Shown piece after piece: positions 1 to 8,763 of a stretch of DNA of 64,000 bases. Below the pieces are notes generated by a model. It was not told the DNA's origin, did not search any database, and was given only the letters and a program-made list of their open reading frames with translations. Position numbers and translations under genes: made by a program. This stretch comes from Mangrovitalea sediminis. GTDB taxonomy: Bacteria; Pseudomonadota; Gammaproteobacteria; Pseudomonadales; Oleiphilaceae. Where the stretch lies: contig NZ_NTLB01000005.1 in assembly GCF_002514725.1 (NCBI RefSeq), forward strand, positions 434,001-498,000. Direction: 5' to 3'. The first letter of the stretch is position 1; every line of letters starts with the position of its first letter.

Positions 1-431
1 CGCTCTGCACTGTGACGCAAGCTGTCCACGCTACGCAGGCTGGCATAGCCGCGGATCTCCCGTCCACAGAGCCAGAGCAAACAGAACACGACGGCCAACA
101 TGGGAATCGTCGCGATCAGGCCTGGGATCCATCCACGCCCATAGTAATCCATCAGAGTGAAGTAACCGCTCAGTCCCAGCAGCGTCACCGTCAGTACAGC
201 GATGGCGCCCAGCAGTACCTTGAACGGTGCCCCACCCTGACGGCGTGTGGGCTTTGTTGGTGTCTCCGTAACCGGCGCTTCCCGGAAACGGTTGTTGCGA
301 ACGTAGTCATCGAAGCGATTATCGCCCTGCGACGCCAGGACCCCCGGGTGAGGTGCCTCCATGGACGCTGTTTTGCCGACCTCTGCGGCGCCCTTATCGA
401 AAGGCTTAACCCGTTCGTTACTGTCACTCAT
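1..431 (-). CDS. ycjF: YcjF-type membrane protein, N-terminal part (runs off the window)
   Basis: The start codon is the ATG at 431 and the frame stays open to base 1, so only the first 143 or so residues are present. The N-terminal ~75 residues are polar. Two hydrophobic segments follow: one around VLLGAIAVLTVTLLGLSGYF and a second around GLIATIPMLAVVFCLLWLC. This is the layout of the YcjF/TIGR01620 family of inner-membrane proteins. The gene overlaps the ycjX stop codon by four bases (ATGA), so the two are translationally coupled. In enterobacteria ycjX and ycjF are linked to the phage-shock (psp) regulon; no psp gene is visible here. The exact function is not known. The assignment rests mainly on the topology and the pairing with ycjX. 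Confidence 0.8.
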   Translation of the reverse strand, partial: MSDSNERVKPFDKGAAEVGKTASMEAPHPGVLASQGDNRFDDYVRNNRFREAPVTETPTKPTRRQGGAPFKVLLGAIAVLTVTLLGLSGYFTLMDYYGRGWIPGLIATIPMLAVVFCLLWLCGREIRGYASLRSVDSLRHSAE

Positions 432-1849
432 TGGAACTTATCTCCAATCAAGGACCGAAGGATGAGATCCAGACCGATATGAGGTAACGGCTCGCGGCTC
501 GAACCGAGTCCCACTGGTGGCAGGAAGACTTTGAAATCAAAACGATCCCGCCCCCATTCATCGGACGATGGCGGCGTCGCAGGTACTTCGCCGGGATACA
601 GTATTCGCTGCTCGTGACACCCCTCCGGGACGCCCTTCAGACAACTGAGCCTGTGTCCTTCATGCTCAACCTCAATCGTTTCCGTACAGCGAAGGGATGA
701 CAGCACCTGGATTTCCGGCCGCAAAGCGGACTTGAATCCAATCGTTGCCCTGGCGTTCTCCACCATGGTGTCCAGCAAAGCCCGCAGGTTTGCGTGCTGG
801 GGCGTGGGGACATGGTCCGCCTTGGTGGCCGCGAACACCAGCTTGTCGATACGGTTTCGGCTGAAAAAGCGGCTCAATAGCCCATTACGACCGTACCGGA
901 AACTCTCGAGAACCACTTCCAGCGCCTTTTGCATGTCCCTAAACGTTTCGGGGCCACTGTTCAGTGCCGTGATGACATCGACCAGGACTATCTGGCGGTC
1001 AAAGGCTGCAAAATGATCCCGGTAGAAGGCTCCCACCACCTGCTTTTTGAAGGCTTCAAAACGACGTTCGAGTTCCGCATAAACAGAGCCTTTCGTCGCC
1101 TCGTCCTGCGCAGGTACGGGAAAAAAGTTAAGGGGCAATGTTCCTTCGTGTCGACCGGGCATCAGGAAAAACCCCGGTTGCAGATAACTCAGATGATACG
1201 GTTCGGCTTTACAGCGCTGCAGGAACTGGGTGTAAAGGCGCTGAATCCGCTGGACGGCATGGTCCTGCTCAACCGAAAACGGTGCCATGACATTCATCCC
1301 CCTGGCCGCCAGCAGCCACTCTTGCGCCAACGACTGCCGCGGCTCATGCCGACACTGCTCAAGCACCGTCTCGGACCATGCCTGGAATGTGAGCCCGGTA
1401 ATCGGAAGATCCAACAACCATTCGCCGGGGTAATCCAGTAAATCGACGTAAAGGATGCGATCAGAGCCCTTGCTCAGCAGTCCTCCAAGGGTACGATAGC
1501 GGATGCCGACCCTGACTCCGCGCAAACGATCCGTAGGCAGAGGCCAGGCCGGCGAGGCATGCTGCAGGCTTTCCAGCAATTCCAGATAGGGGAACGGTGG
1601 TATCTGATCTGGCAGCTGAAAAAGACGTGTGCCCAGTATCTCGATCTTCTCGCCGGTCTCGGGACGTACGAAGCGCGGCAACCGGGTTGGGTGTAGCAGT
1701 TGGTTGACCGTCGAAATGATGAAGTTGGTTTTTCCGCTTTGGCTGAGACCTGTAACCGCAATTCGAACCGTGCGGTCCTGAAGCCGGTTCCAGCGTTCGC
1801 GGAGGTGACTGCTCCGGCCGGACTTTTCAGGTACAACACTCACAGGCAC
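428..1849 (-). CDS. ycjX: YcjX-like P-loop ATPase/GTPase (DUF463)
   Basis: A 473-residue soluble protein with a P-loop near the N-terminus (AVTGLSQSGKTNFI, about residues 31-44). A segment typical of the YcjX family (ILYVDLLDYPGEWLLDLP) and the sequence KLVFAATKADHVP, which resembles a guanine-specificity motif, are also present. Family members are predicted NTPases of the phage-shock/envelope-stress group, often paired with YcjF. The start is a GTG at 1849 with a GGAG-type ribosome binding site five bases upstream; an ATG two bases further upstream is out of frame. The stop overlaps the ycjF start. About 210 non-coding bases separate it from the PilZ gene upstream. The biochemical role is not established. 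Confidence 0.9.
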   Translation of the reverse strand: MPVSVVPEKSGRSSHLRERWNRLQDRTVRIAVTGLSQSGKTNFIISTVNQLLHPTRLPRFVRPETGEKIEILGTRLFQLPDQIPPFPYLELLESLQHASPAWPLPTDRLRGVRVGIRYRTLGGLLSKGSDRILYVDLLDYPGEWLLDLPITGLTFQAWSETVLEQCRHEPRQSLAQEWLLAARGMNVMAPFSVEQDHAVQRIQRLYTQFLQRCKAEPYHLSYLQPGFFLMPGRHEGTLPLNFFPVPAQDEATKGSVYAELERRFEAFKKQVVGAFYRDHFAAFDRQIVLVDVITALNSGPETFRDMQKALEVVLESFRYGRNGLLSRFFSRNRIDKLVFAATKADHVPTPQHANLRALLDTMVENARATIGFKSALRPEIQVLSSLRCTETIEVEHEGHRLSCLKGVPEGCHEQRILYPGEVPATPPSSDEWGRDRFDFKVFLPPVGLGSSREPLPHIGLDLILRSLIGDKFQ

Positions 1850-2061
1850 ATACTCCGAGAAACAAGGACCCAGACGGGGATAGACGCGACGTGCTCAGTC
1901 GCCGATACCGGTAAGGGAACCTAACCTGATTGACCCGTTTGGTCTATAGCCTGTTACCGAGATCGAACCTGAGTCAGATGACGCACCCTGCCTTGCTCGA
2001 AGGTGTGGCTCATCAACCGGCGAAATAACGGCACGCCAGCCAATTGCCTGAATTCGCTGAC

Positions 2062-2415
2062 TTACAAGCCAACCACCGAAACTTCCCGGAAGCGTTCACG
2101 CATGACGAATCCATCGACCAGGGCACAGAGCGCCTCGTAGCCTTTGTCGTCATTTTCGGCCAGCTCCAACCCAACGCCATCCTCCGCTAGCCGGGCGACA
2201 ACGGTTTTAACGCGAACACGGCTCGAACGTCCGCCAGCCTGCAACCGAAATTCGATCTCGATGGGCTGGTTAACCCTGATCTCATCAATATTCATTTCGA
2301 TGAACAGGCCGCCGTGACTGGCGTTGCGGATAACACCCAGCGTTATCGGTATCCCCCGCCTGAATACCAGTGCCTTGATCCCGATGTGCACACGCCGGCT
2401 ATAACGATGTTCCAC
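2062..2415 (-). CDS. Single-domain PilZ protein (predicted c-di-GMP receptor)
   Basis: A 117-residue protein that is essentially one PilZ domain. The c-di-GMP binding signature is complete: R4-x-x-x-R8 at the N-terminus (HRYSRR) and N31-x-S-x-x-G36 (NASHGG), followed by beta-rich sequence. PilZ proteins of this kind bind c-di-GMP and act on motility, exopolysaccharide or secretion machinery; the target here cannot be inferred. The start is a GTG at 2415 with a GGGAGG ribosome binding site nine bases upstream. It probably has its own promoter in the 2416-2827 gap. The neighbourhood holds several enzymes of c-di-GMP turnover. Confidence 0.88.
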   Translation of the reverse strand: MEHRYSRRVHIGIKALVFRRGIPITLGVIRNASHGGLFIEMNIDEIRVNQPIEIEFRLQAGGRSSRVRVKTVVARLAEDGVGLELAENDDKGYEALCALVDGFVMRERFREVSVVGL

Positions 2416-2827
2416 TTGAAGAGCCCTCCCTGTTGAGCCTGGTGCCTAATGATCAATTGTTGAACACCCACCCTCTGCTCGCCATGACACATATCAAAGG
2501 TTCGTCGCAGTTTACAAAGTGTCACCGGCTTCCGGACGCGGGAAGGAAGGATTTGCCCAACGCCACAAAATGATCAAAAATCGATCTAATCCCTGCGGTA
2601 TCAGTCAAGCAGCCAAGGCACGACTCATGCCGCCCCGGGCCAGCCCTGTCTAACCGCAGCGAGAAACACGATTGCCGGAACGCTTAACCAATCCCCGTCA
2701 GCGCTTTCATGCTTTTTCGCTTGCTCTCAGCGCTGGGATTCAGCCTTGCCACGTTTCACTATGAGGATGGAAATAGCACTACTGAGCGAATGATCGACCG
2801 GTAAAAAGCCAAATCAGGAGAGGCGAC
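2416..2827. other. Intergenic region between divergent PilZ and serA genes
   Basis: About 410 bases with no credible gene. It must hold the promoters of the PilZ gene (leftward) and serA (rightward). The serA ribosome binding site AGGAG lies at its right end. I could not identify convincing -35/-10 pairs or operators by eye. Confidence 0.6.
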
Positions 2828-3994
2828 ATGTTACGTATCCGCACTTACAACAATATTTCGATAAAAGGATTGGATCGTTTCGGTCGGGAGCAGTATGAAG
2901 TTGCCAGCGATATCAATCGTCCCGATGCCATCCTGTTGCGCAGTTACAGGTTACATGACGACCCTATACCCGACAGTGTTCAGGCGATCGCCCGGGCGGG
3001 GGCTGGCGTCAACAATATTCCCGTCGATGCGTGCACCGATAAGGGGATCGTCGTCTTCAATACCCCCGGCGCCAACGCCAATGCGGTGAAAGAGCTGGTG
3101 CTGGCCGGACTGTTACTCAGCTCACGGGGCATTCTTCCTGGGATCGCCTATGCCGAATCCCTCACCGCAACAGACCACACCGAACTGAATAGGCAATTGG
3201 AAGCGGAAAAGAAGCGCTTTGCGGGGCGGGAAATCGCGGGTCAGACCCTTGGTGTTGTCGGCCTTGGGGCTATCGGGTCCCTGGTCGCCAACATGGCACT
3301 GGGATTGGGTATGAAGGTGATCGGCTATGATCCGGCGCTTTCTGTGGATGCCGCCTGGCGGCTTTCGAGCCAAGTCCAGAAAGCGGAAAATTTGCAGAGC
3401 CTACTCGCGCGCTCCGACTTTATCAGCCTGCATGTCCCTGCTTTGCCTGAAACCCAACATCTGATTGGGACCGAAACGCTCTCATCCGTACGTGAGGGGG
3501 CGGTGATCCTGAACTTTGCCCGTGAGGAAATCGTCGATACCGATGCGATGCTCACCGCATTGCAGGCAGGCCGTATCAAGAGCTATGTCAGCGACTTCCC
3601 TTCAGCACTGTTACGCGGACGTCCTGAGGTCATTGCCATGCCCCACCTGGGAGCCAGCACGGCCGAATCGGAGCAAAACTGCGCGGTAATGGCGGCGGAG
3701 CAACTCAAGGATTTTCTCGAAAACGGCAACATCCGTAACGCTGTCAATTTTCCTGCCACCAGCATGGAACGCATCAGTGGGAACCGCCTGACGCTTTCAA
3801 ATCATAACGTTCCCAAGGTGCTCGGCCATGTGTTGTCGATTCTCGCCAATCGCAATATCAACGTGATCGACATGGTCAATCGCAGCCGCAATAACGTGGC
3901 CTATAACATCCTTGACGTGGACAACGAGATCGATGCTCCCCTGCTCGCGGAAATAGCAGAAGTCGAGCATGTTATTCGCGTGAGAGCTGTCTAG
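2828..3994 (+). CDS. serA: D-3-phosphoglycerate dehydrogenase
   Basis: Catalyses the NAD-dependent oxidation of 3-phosphoglycerate, the first step of serine synthesis. It has 388 residues, with a split substrate domain, a Rossmann domain (VVGLGAIGS, about residues 142-150) and a C-terminal ACT domain (VLSILANRNINVIDMVN) that in this family senses serine. The active-site arginine (NFAREEIVD) and histidine (MPHLGAST) are present. The usual glutamate of the DxFxxEP motif is not: the equivalent stretch reads VSDFPSAL. From memory, a shorter ~390-residue subgroup of the family shares this; it should be checked. The start has AGGAG eight bases upstream. It is a lone gene, convergent with the next one. 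Confidence 0.9.
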   Translation: MLRIRTYNNISIKGLDRFGREQYEVASDINRPDAILLRSYRLHDDPIPDSVQAIARAGAGVNNIPVDACTDKGIVVFNTPGANANAVKELVLAGLLLSSRGILPGIAYAESLTATDHTELNRQLEAEKKRFAGREIAGQTLGVVGLGAIGSLVANMALGLGMKVIGYDPALSVDAAWRLSSQVQKAENLQSLLARSDFISLHVPALPETQHLIGTETLSSVREGAVILNFAREEIVDTDAMLTALQAGRIKSYVSDFPSALLRGRPEVIAMPHLGASTAESEQNCAVMAAEQLKDFLENGNIRNAVNFPATSMERISGNRLTLSNHNVPKVLGHVLSILANRNINVIDMVNRSRNNVAYNILDVDNEIDAPLLAEIAEVEHVIRVRAV

Positions 3995-4024
3995 GAAGCC
4001 AGGAAGCACACCGTTTACATAACG

Positions 4025-7000
4025 TCAGCGGGAGCAATCAATGTAGCGCTGGATTTCCCGTGAAAAGGATTTCATCTGCAGGGTTTCAAATTGATTGGGA
4101 TAGGCGCCACCCAATAAGACCATGCCCGTCGTTTGTTGAGTACTGTCGCCGAATGGAATCATCAACAGGGAGCGCGTCTGTCCGAGCCCATTGAATTTCC
4201 TCAATGAGACGATATTGGAGCGCTCAAGTTGGCTTTCATACACCTGAACATCCGGGTGTAGAGAGCGCTCTCCCTCAGCAGTCTCCCCAAGCCGGGACAG
4301 TAATTCGTCGAGACGAAAGGGATGCTGCGGGTTTGACGTGGACAGGATATTCTGACCAGCAACACCTTGGCTGTCACAGCAGATGAAGGAGCCGCTCTCG
4401 TCCCTTTGCAGCAACAAGGAAAAGCGGATTCCCGGTAATGCAGCCAGACGCTCGAGCAACGGCGTCGCGTCGTCCTTTGTTTCCAGGACCGAATAGTAAT
4501 GTTGCTGGACCTGTTTGGTGACATAAAGCTGCGTGGTGATATCGTCCTGGAGCCGTACGTCGGAAATCAACAGCATGAGATAACGGTCTTTTGCCGTCAG
4601 CATAGATTCGCTCAGGCTCTTTATGATTAACCGCCTATATATTCCATATGCCTCTGATAATAGAAAGGAATCTACGCCACACAGTTCATGAATCTCCCCC
4701 AGGACACGGGCCCTTGCCAAAATCGCCGCCTGAGTAGTCTCCGGGTCCAGCACCGTTCCGATATGCTTCACCTGCTGATTTTTCAGTGACTCCATTTCGC
4801 TTGGAGAGAGCGTTTCGAGAATGGCGGCGGCACGGTCATTTTTGGCAAGCTCTTCATAGAAACGTTCTCGGAACAGCGGACCAACCTGATCGAACAAGCG
4901 TCTTGCACCCGTGAGCAGTTTCCGCGCATCGGAACCATAGACATCGAAGTGTTTTTCCTGGGAAGGCACCTCCGGCCGCAGGTGCCCCTCGCCTGCCATC
5001 CGCCACCACCGTGATCGCGATGTCTTCTCCTGCTTGACCTGATACATGGCGGCATCAGCCATGCGCATAAGGTTCGCGGGGTCTTCCGCATCGGACGGGA
5101 ACACCGATAATCCCATCGTCATACCAACCTCTGCATCCCTGCCGGGAGCCAGGTTGATAGGTGACTCGACGGACAGGTGAAGTCGGCGTAGCGCGTTATC
5201 GATGTGCGCCTCCAATGCGTTACTATCGACGTCTTCGAGCACAAGGATGAACTCATCCCCGCCGATTCGCCCAATAAAGTCAGTCTCCCGCATATAAGAC
5301 TTCAAACGTAAGGCGATGGTCTTGAGCAGTTCATCGCCGGCATCGTGGCCATAAAGGTCATTGACCGGTTTGAAATCATCCAAATCCAGTACGCCAACCG
5401 CTATAGAACAGCCACGGCGGCGGGCTCGCGCAATCGACTGGGGCAAATATTCTTCGACAGCCAGGCGGTTGGGAAGGCCTGTGAGCACATCGGTACGTGC
5501 GCGCAGGGACTCCTGCTGCTGAAGGAAGTGCAGGTGCTTGCGCGTATCCAGTGCACTCAGGCTGTGTTCCAGCATATCGGCCACCCTGCTACAGAGGGCG
5601 ATATTCTTCTCTTCAAACGCATCCGATTGCGATGAGGTAAACGTCATGACGGCCCAGATCTGTCCACCGCGCTGGACCGGCGCCGCAAGTACGGTACGCC
5701 AGTCAGGATCCTTCTTCGCGGCGTCAGCACCTGAGGTCCGGGTTGTCTTGACCTCCAGCTTTTTCGATTCCCAGCAGGCCCGCGTCTGGGATATCAGCAC
5801 ACTGCGCCACTCGGGTGAAACGCGACCATCTGCAGAGCAAAACCCGTCTTCCCGGGCACTGGCAATAATATCAATACGGCTTTCGGCATCGACGCGACTG
5901 AGCCAGACCGACTGGAAGGGGGTATCCCTGACCAATTGTTGACAGGTCTTTTCCAGCAGGGTCAGTTCATCCGATGTTTTCAGCATGACATCAGCGGCTT
6001 GCGCTAACGCATGGTACAGATGTTGTGACGTTTCGCGCGTCGTCACATCTTCGATGGTCCATACCGACAACCCAGTGCCGATATCCTTTATCTGCGTACC
6101 CGACAGGTCTGCAATAAGCAGGCTACCGTCAGCGCGTCCCAAGTGCATAGAATCGATCCTGACAGACCCTTCGGTCGCCAGTCTCTCATATGCCTTACCG
6201 ACACGGTCGTATTCGGATTCATGGAGGTATAGGGTCCGCGTGGATTTGCCGTTCAGTTCACCGGGCTTGAGTCCCAGCAACTCCGTGACTCGCGCATTCG
6301 CTTCCAGGATGATGCGATCCTTTACCAGAATGACGCCTACTACAGAATTGTCCAACAGCGCTTTTCGCCAACTCTTTAGTGCAAGATTATCGATACCCCG
6401 GCCGATATCCAGCGCCAGCTTTTCCAGCATCGCCTCCAGCCCGTTATCGAAGGGCCCGGCATGCGACGAGTAAAGGCAGAGCGTGACCCACACCTTCCCA
6501 CGGCGCCGGATGGGTATGGTCGAAAGTAGTTGCAGGCGACTCGACACGCTCTCCGCGGCGTCGATAACGGGAGCGTTGAAAAAGGCTCGTCCTTCGCGGA
6601 ACGACCGGCGGATAAGCTCCCGACCCGGTACCGATGAAACACTCCAGTCTGCCGGTAGATCGGGCTTGGCTTTATAGGACACAACCTGAATGCCACTGTC
6701 ACGTTGCTCCCCTATCAACACCAGCTCAAGCATCGAGTAACGCATAAGCAGATGACAGATATCCCGGAGAAGTTCGGCTTCATTTTCCGCTTGAGCCGCA
6801 AACAGGTTGATTTCTGCGATGAGCAGGTTGAGTTGAGTGAGGCGCTCCAAATAATCGGTGCGGGAACTCAGATCGGCTTCCAATCGTTTTCTACCGGTAA
6901 TATCGAACCCCTCGAGCAGAAGATAATGCTTGGCTTTGTCCTTACTTTCGACACGCGAACTTTTCCAGGCCAAAAATCGTTGCTCGCCGGAACGGGTGGC

Positions 7001-7396
7001 GCATTGCGCGTCAAAATGGTGCCTGAGACCAGGGGATGTCGATAATTGATCCAGCAGCGCCTTGATTGCGGCCGCATCCTCCGCCTCAAGGAACTCCTCC
7101 CAGAAAAACCGCGTAGCTCTCACCTCATCGACGGAGTAACCGGTAAGCTGCTGTGCTGCTCGGTTGAATACGAGAATATCGCCATTCTGATCCAGAATAA
7201 CGACCAATGCCTCGCACGCATCAAAGGCGGCGTTGCCAGGCATTCCGAACTCGAGCGACAGAGACTTGTCGATCAGCATGCCGAACCGGCTCTCCTCATG
7301 GTCCCTTGCATCCGCGGCAGACTCCTTTACATTGAAAAGATGGGCTTCGTTTTTAATGACGGGAGAAGCACTGAGACGCAGCCCACATAATTGCAT
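4025..7396 (-). CDS. Multi-sensor diguanylate cyclase (PAS-GAF-PAS-GAF-GGDEF-globin-GAF)
   Basis: A 1123-residue cytoplasmic protein with no membrane segment. Order seen: PAS (about 50-170), GAF (about 190-350), PAS (about 355-470), GAF (about 475-630), GGDEF (about 650-810), a globin-like helical domain (about 840-1000) and a C-terminal GAF-like region. The GGDEF motif is intact at 712-716 and is preceded five residues earlier by RETD, a product-inhibition (I-site) RxxD, so the protein should make c-di-GMP with feedback control. In the globin-like part, H903 (EIHELCGV) sits where globin-coupled sensors have the haem-binding proximal histidine, which implies O2 or redox sensing. The ATG at 7396 lacks a clear ribosome binding site; an ATG at 7279 is an alternative. 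Divergent from the HD-GYP gene. Confidence 0.85.
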   Translation of the reverse strand: MQLCGLRLSASPVIKNEAHLFNVKESAADARDHEESRFGMLIDKSLSLEFGMPGNAAFDACEALVVILDQNGDILVFNRAAQQLTGYSVDEVRATRFFWEEFLEAEDAAAIKALLDQLSTSPGLRHHFDAQCATRSGEQRFLAWKSSRVESKDKAKHYLLLEGFDITGRKRLEADLSSRTDYLERLTQLNLLIAEINLFAAQAENEAELLRDICHLLMRYSMLELVLIGEQRDSGIQVVSYKAKPDLPADWSVSSVPGRELIRRSFREGRAFFNAPVIDAAESVSSRLQLLSTIPIRRRGKVWVTLCLYSSHAGPFDNGLEAMLEKLALDIGRGIDNLALKSWRKALLDNSVVGVILVKDRIILEANARVTELLGLKPGELNGKSTRTLYLHESEYDRVGKAYERLATEGSVRIDSMHLGRADGSLLIADLSGTQIKDIGTGLSVWTIEDVTTRETSQHLYHALAQAADVMLKTSDELTLLEKTCQQLVRDTPFQSVWLSRVDAESRIDIIASAREDGFCSADGRVSPEWRSVLISQTRACWESKKLEVKTTRTSGADAAKKDPDWRTVLAAPVQRGGQIWAVMTFTSSQSDAFEEKNIALCSRVADMLEHSLSALDTRKHLHFLQQQESLRARTDVLTGLPNRLAVEEYLPQSIARARRRGCSIAVGVLDLDDFKPVNDLYGHDAGDELLKTIALRLKSYMRETDFIGRIGGDEFILVLEDVDSNALEAHIDNALRRLHLSVESPINLAPGRDAEVGMTMGLSVFPSDAEDPANLMRMADAAMYQVKQEKTSRSRWWRMAGEGHLRPEVPSQEKHFDVYGSDARKLLTGARRLFDQVGPLFRERFYEELAKNDRAAAILETLSPSEMESLKNQQVKHIGTVLDPETTQAAILARARVLGEIHELCGVDSFLLSEAYGIYRRLIIKSLSESMLTAKDRYLMLLISDVRLQDDITTQLYVTKQVQQHYYSVLETKDDATPLLERLAALPGIRFSLLLQRDESGSFICCDSQGVAGQNILSTSNPQHPFRLDELLSRLGETAEGERSLHPDVQVYESQLERSNIVSLRKFNGLGQTRSLLMIPFGDSTQQTTGMVLLGGAYPNQFETLQMKSFSREIQRYIDCSR

Positions 7397-7476
7397 CTAT
7401 AGTTATAGGTCATGGAGTTGAAATACGACCAGCATTCGACGAAATGATTGTTCGAAGCACGGAAAGGACTCTAACC

Positions 7477-8745
7477 ATGTCGACAAAAAAAGAACTCACC
7501 ATCCAGGTGCCTGTCGATCAGCTAAAAGTCGGTTTGTACGTCGATGTTGGGCTTTCATGGATGCAAAATCCCTTTCTCTTTCGCCGATTCCGCATCAAAT
7601 CCACTCAAGAAATCAAGGTAATACAAGATATTGTTAAGGGAAACATTTCGGTTTATCCCGGAAGAAGTATTGTCGGCGTTGCGCCCGACGCGGCAGAAGA
7701 CGCCGCCGCCAAAGACGATATGAAGCCGGGCTCCTACGAGCAGGCCCTGAGGGTGCAAAAAGAAAAACATTTGAACGAAGCTCGACGTTATCGGGATCAA
7801 CGGCAGGCCCTGATGCGCCTCTATAGGGAAACCTCTCAAAAGATTAAAGCCTTTACCGGCGGCCTTACCCGCGAACCGGCCAATGCCATACGTGATGCCG
7901 ATGGCATCGTCGGCGACATGCTCGATAACTTCGAGCAAAAAGGCCATGTACTCATGAATCTGATCAACCTGCCGGAGTCGGTCTACACCCCGTACGCCCA
8001 TTCGCTCAATGTCATGGTGCTGTCGCTTTCGCTGGCCAGGACGCATGGGCTCACAGGAGGCAGTCTTCGGCAGGTTGCACTGGGTGCCCTATTGCACGAC
8101 GTCGGACTGATCCAGGTTCCACCGAAAATCACCAAATCCACAACCGCACTGAGTCCGGCTGAACAGAAGGTGTACGAAACCCACCCGACCATAGGCGGTA
8201 AACTGGTCCGGCAAATCGGGGTTATCGACGAAAGGGTCATCGATATCATTGAAATGCACCATGAAATGCTGGATGGCAGCGGTTATCCAGGCGGGATAGA
8301 CGAAAAGAAAATTTCTCTCGCCGTTCGTATCGTCAGCATAGCCAACAGCTATGACAACCTTTGCAATCCCCGGGAGTCGGAGAAATCCCTGACCCCCAAA
8401 CAGGCTATGGCGATCCTTTACAGCCGCTATCCCGGACGATTGGACCAGGTTCTATTGGAGAATTTTGTCAAAACCATGGGAATTTATCCGCCAGGTACCG
8501 TCGTACAGCTATCCGATGATAGCGTCGCACTTGTGGTCTCTGTCGATACCGAGAACCTGCTCAAACCCGTCGTACTGATCTATAACCCGGATATTCCCAA
8601 GGATGAAGCGTTCTTGATGGATCTTGCAGACCGCAACGATTTAACCATCGAGGACGCGCTGAAGCCCTCACAATACCCACCGGAAATGTACGAGTACCTG
8701 GGAATGACTCACCATGTCGGCTATTTTTACAGCGTCGACGAATAG
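7477..8745 (+). CDS. HD-GYP c-di-GMP phosphodiesterase with N-terminal DUF3391
   Basis: Predicted to hydrolyse c-di-GMP. The N-terminal ~130 residues match the DUF3391 region common in this group (QLKVGLYVDV, SWMQNPFLFRRF). The HD-GYP domain follows, with the HD pair at 207-208 (LLHDVG) and GYP at 269-271 (DGSGYPGG), plus the helix MHHEM, so it looks active. I start it at the ATG at 7477, which has AAAGGA eight bases upstream; an in-frame ATG at 7444 lacks such a site. It is transcribed divergently from the large cyclase, giving opposing enzymes on either side of about 80 bases, and is convergent with cheB 18 bases away. Confidence 0.92.
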   Translation: MSTKKELTIQVPVDQLKVGLYVDVGLSWMQNPFLFRRFRIKSTQEIKVIQDIVKGNISVYPGRSIVGVAPDAAEDAAAKDDMKPGSYEQALRVQKEKHLNEARRYRDQRQALMRLYRETSQKIKAFTGGLTREPANAIRDADGIVGDMLDNFEQKGHVLMNLINLPESVYTPYAHSLNVMVLSLSLARTHGLTGGSLRQVALGALLHDVGLIQVPPKITKSTTALSPAEQKVYETHPTIGGKLVRQIGVIDERVIDIIEMHHEMLDGSGYPGGIDEKKISLAVRIVSIANSYDNLCNPRESEKSLTPKQAMAILYSRYPGRLDQVLLENFVKTMGIYPPGTVVQLSDDSVALVVSVDTENLLKPVVLIYNPDIPKDEAFLMDLADRNDLTIEDALKPSQYPPEMYEYLGMTHHVGYFYSVDE

Positions 8746-8763
8746 CCCCGACCCGGAAGCACG

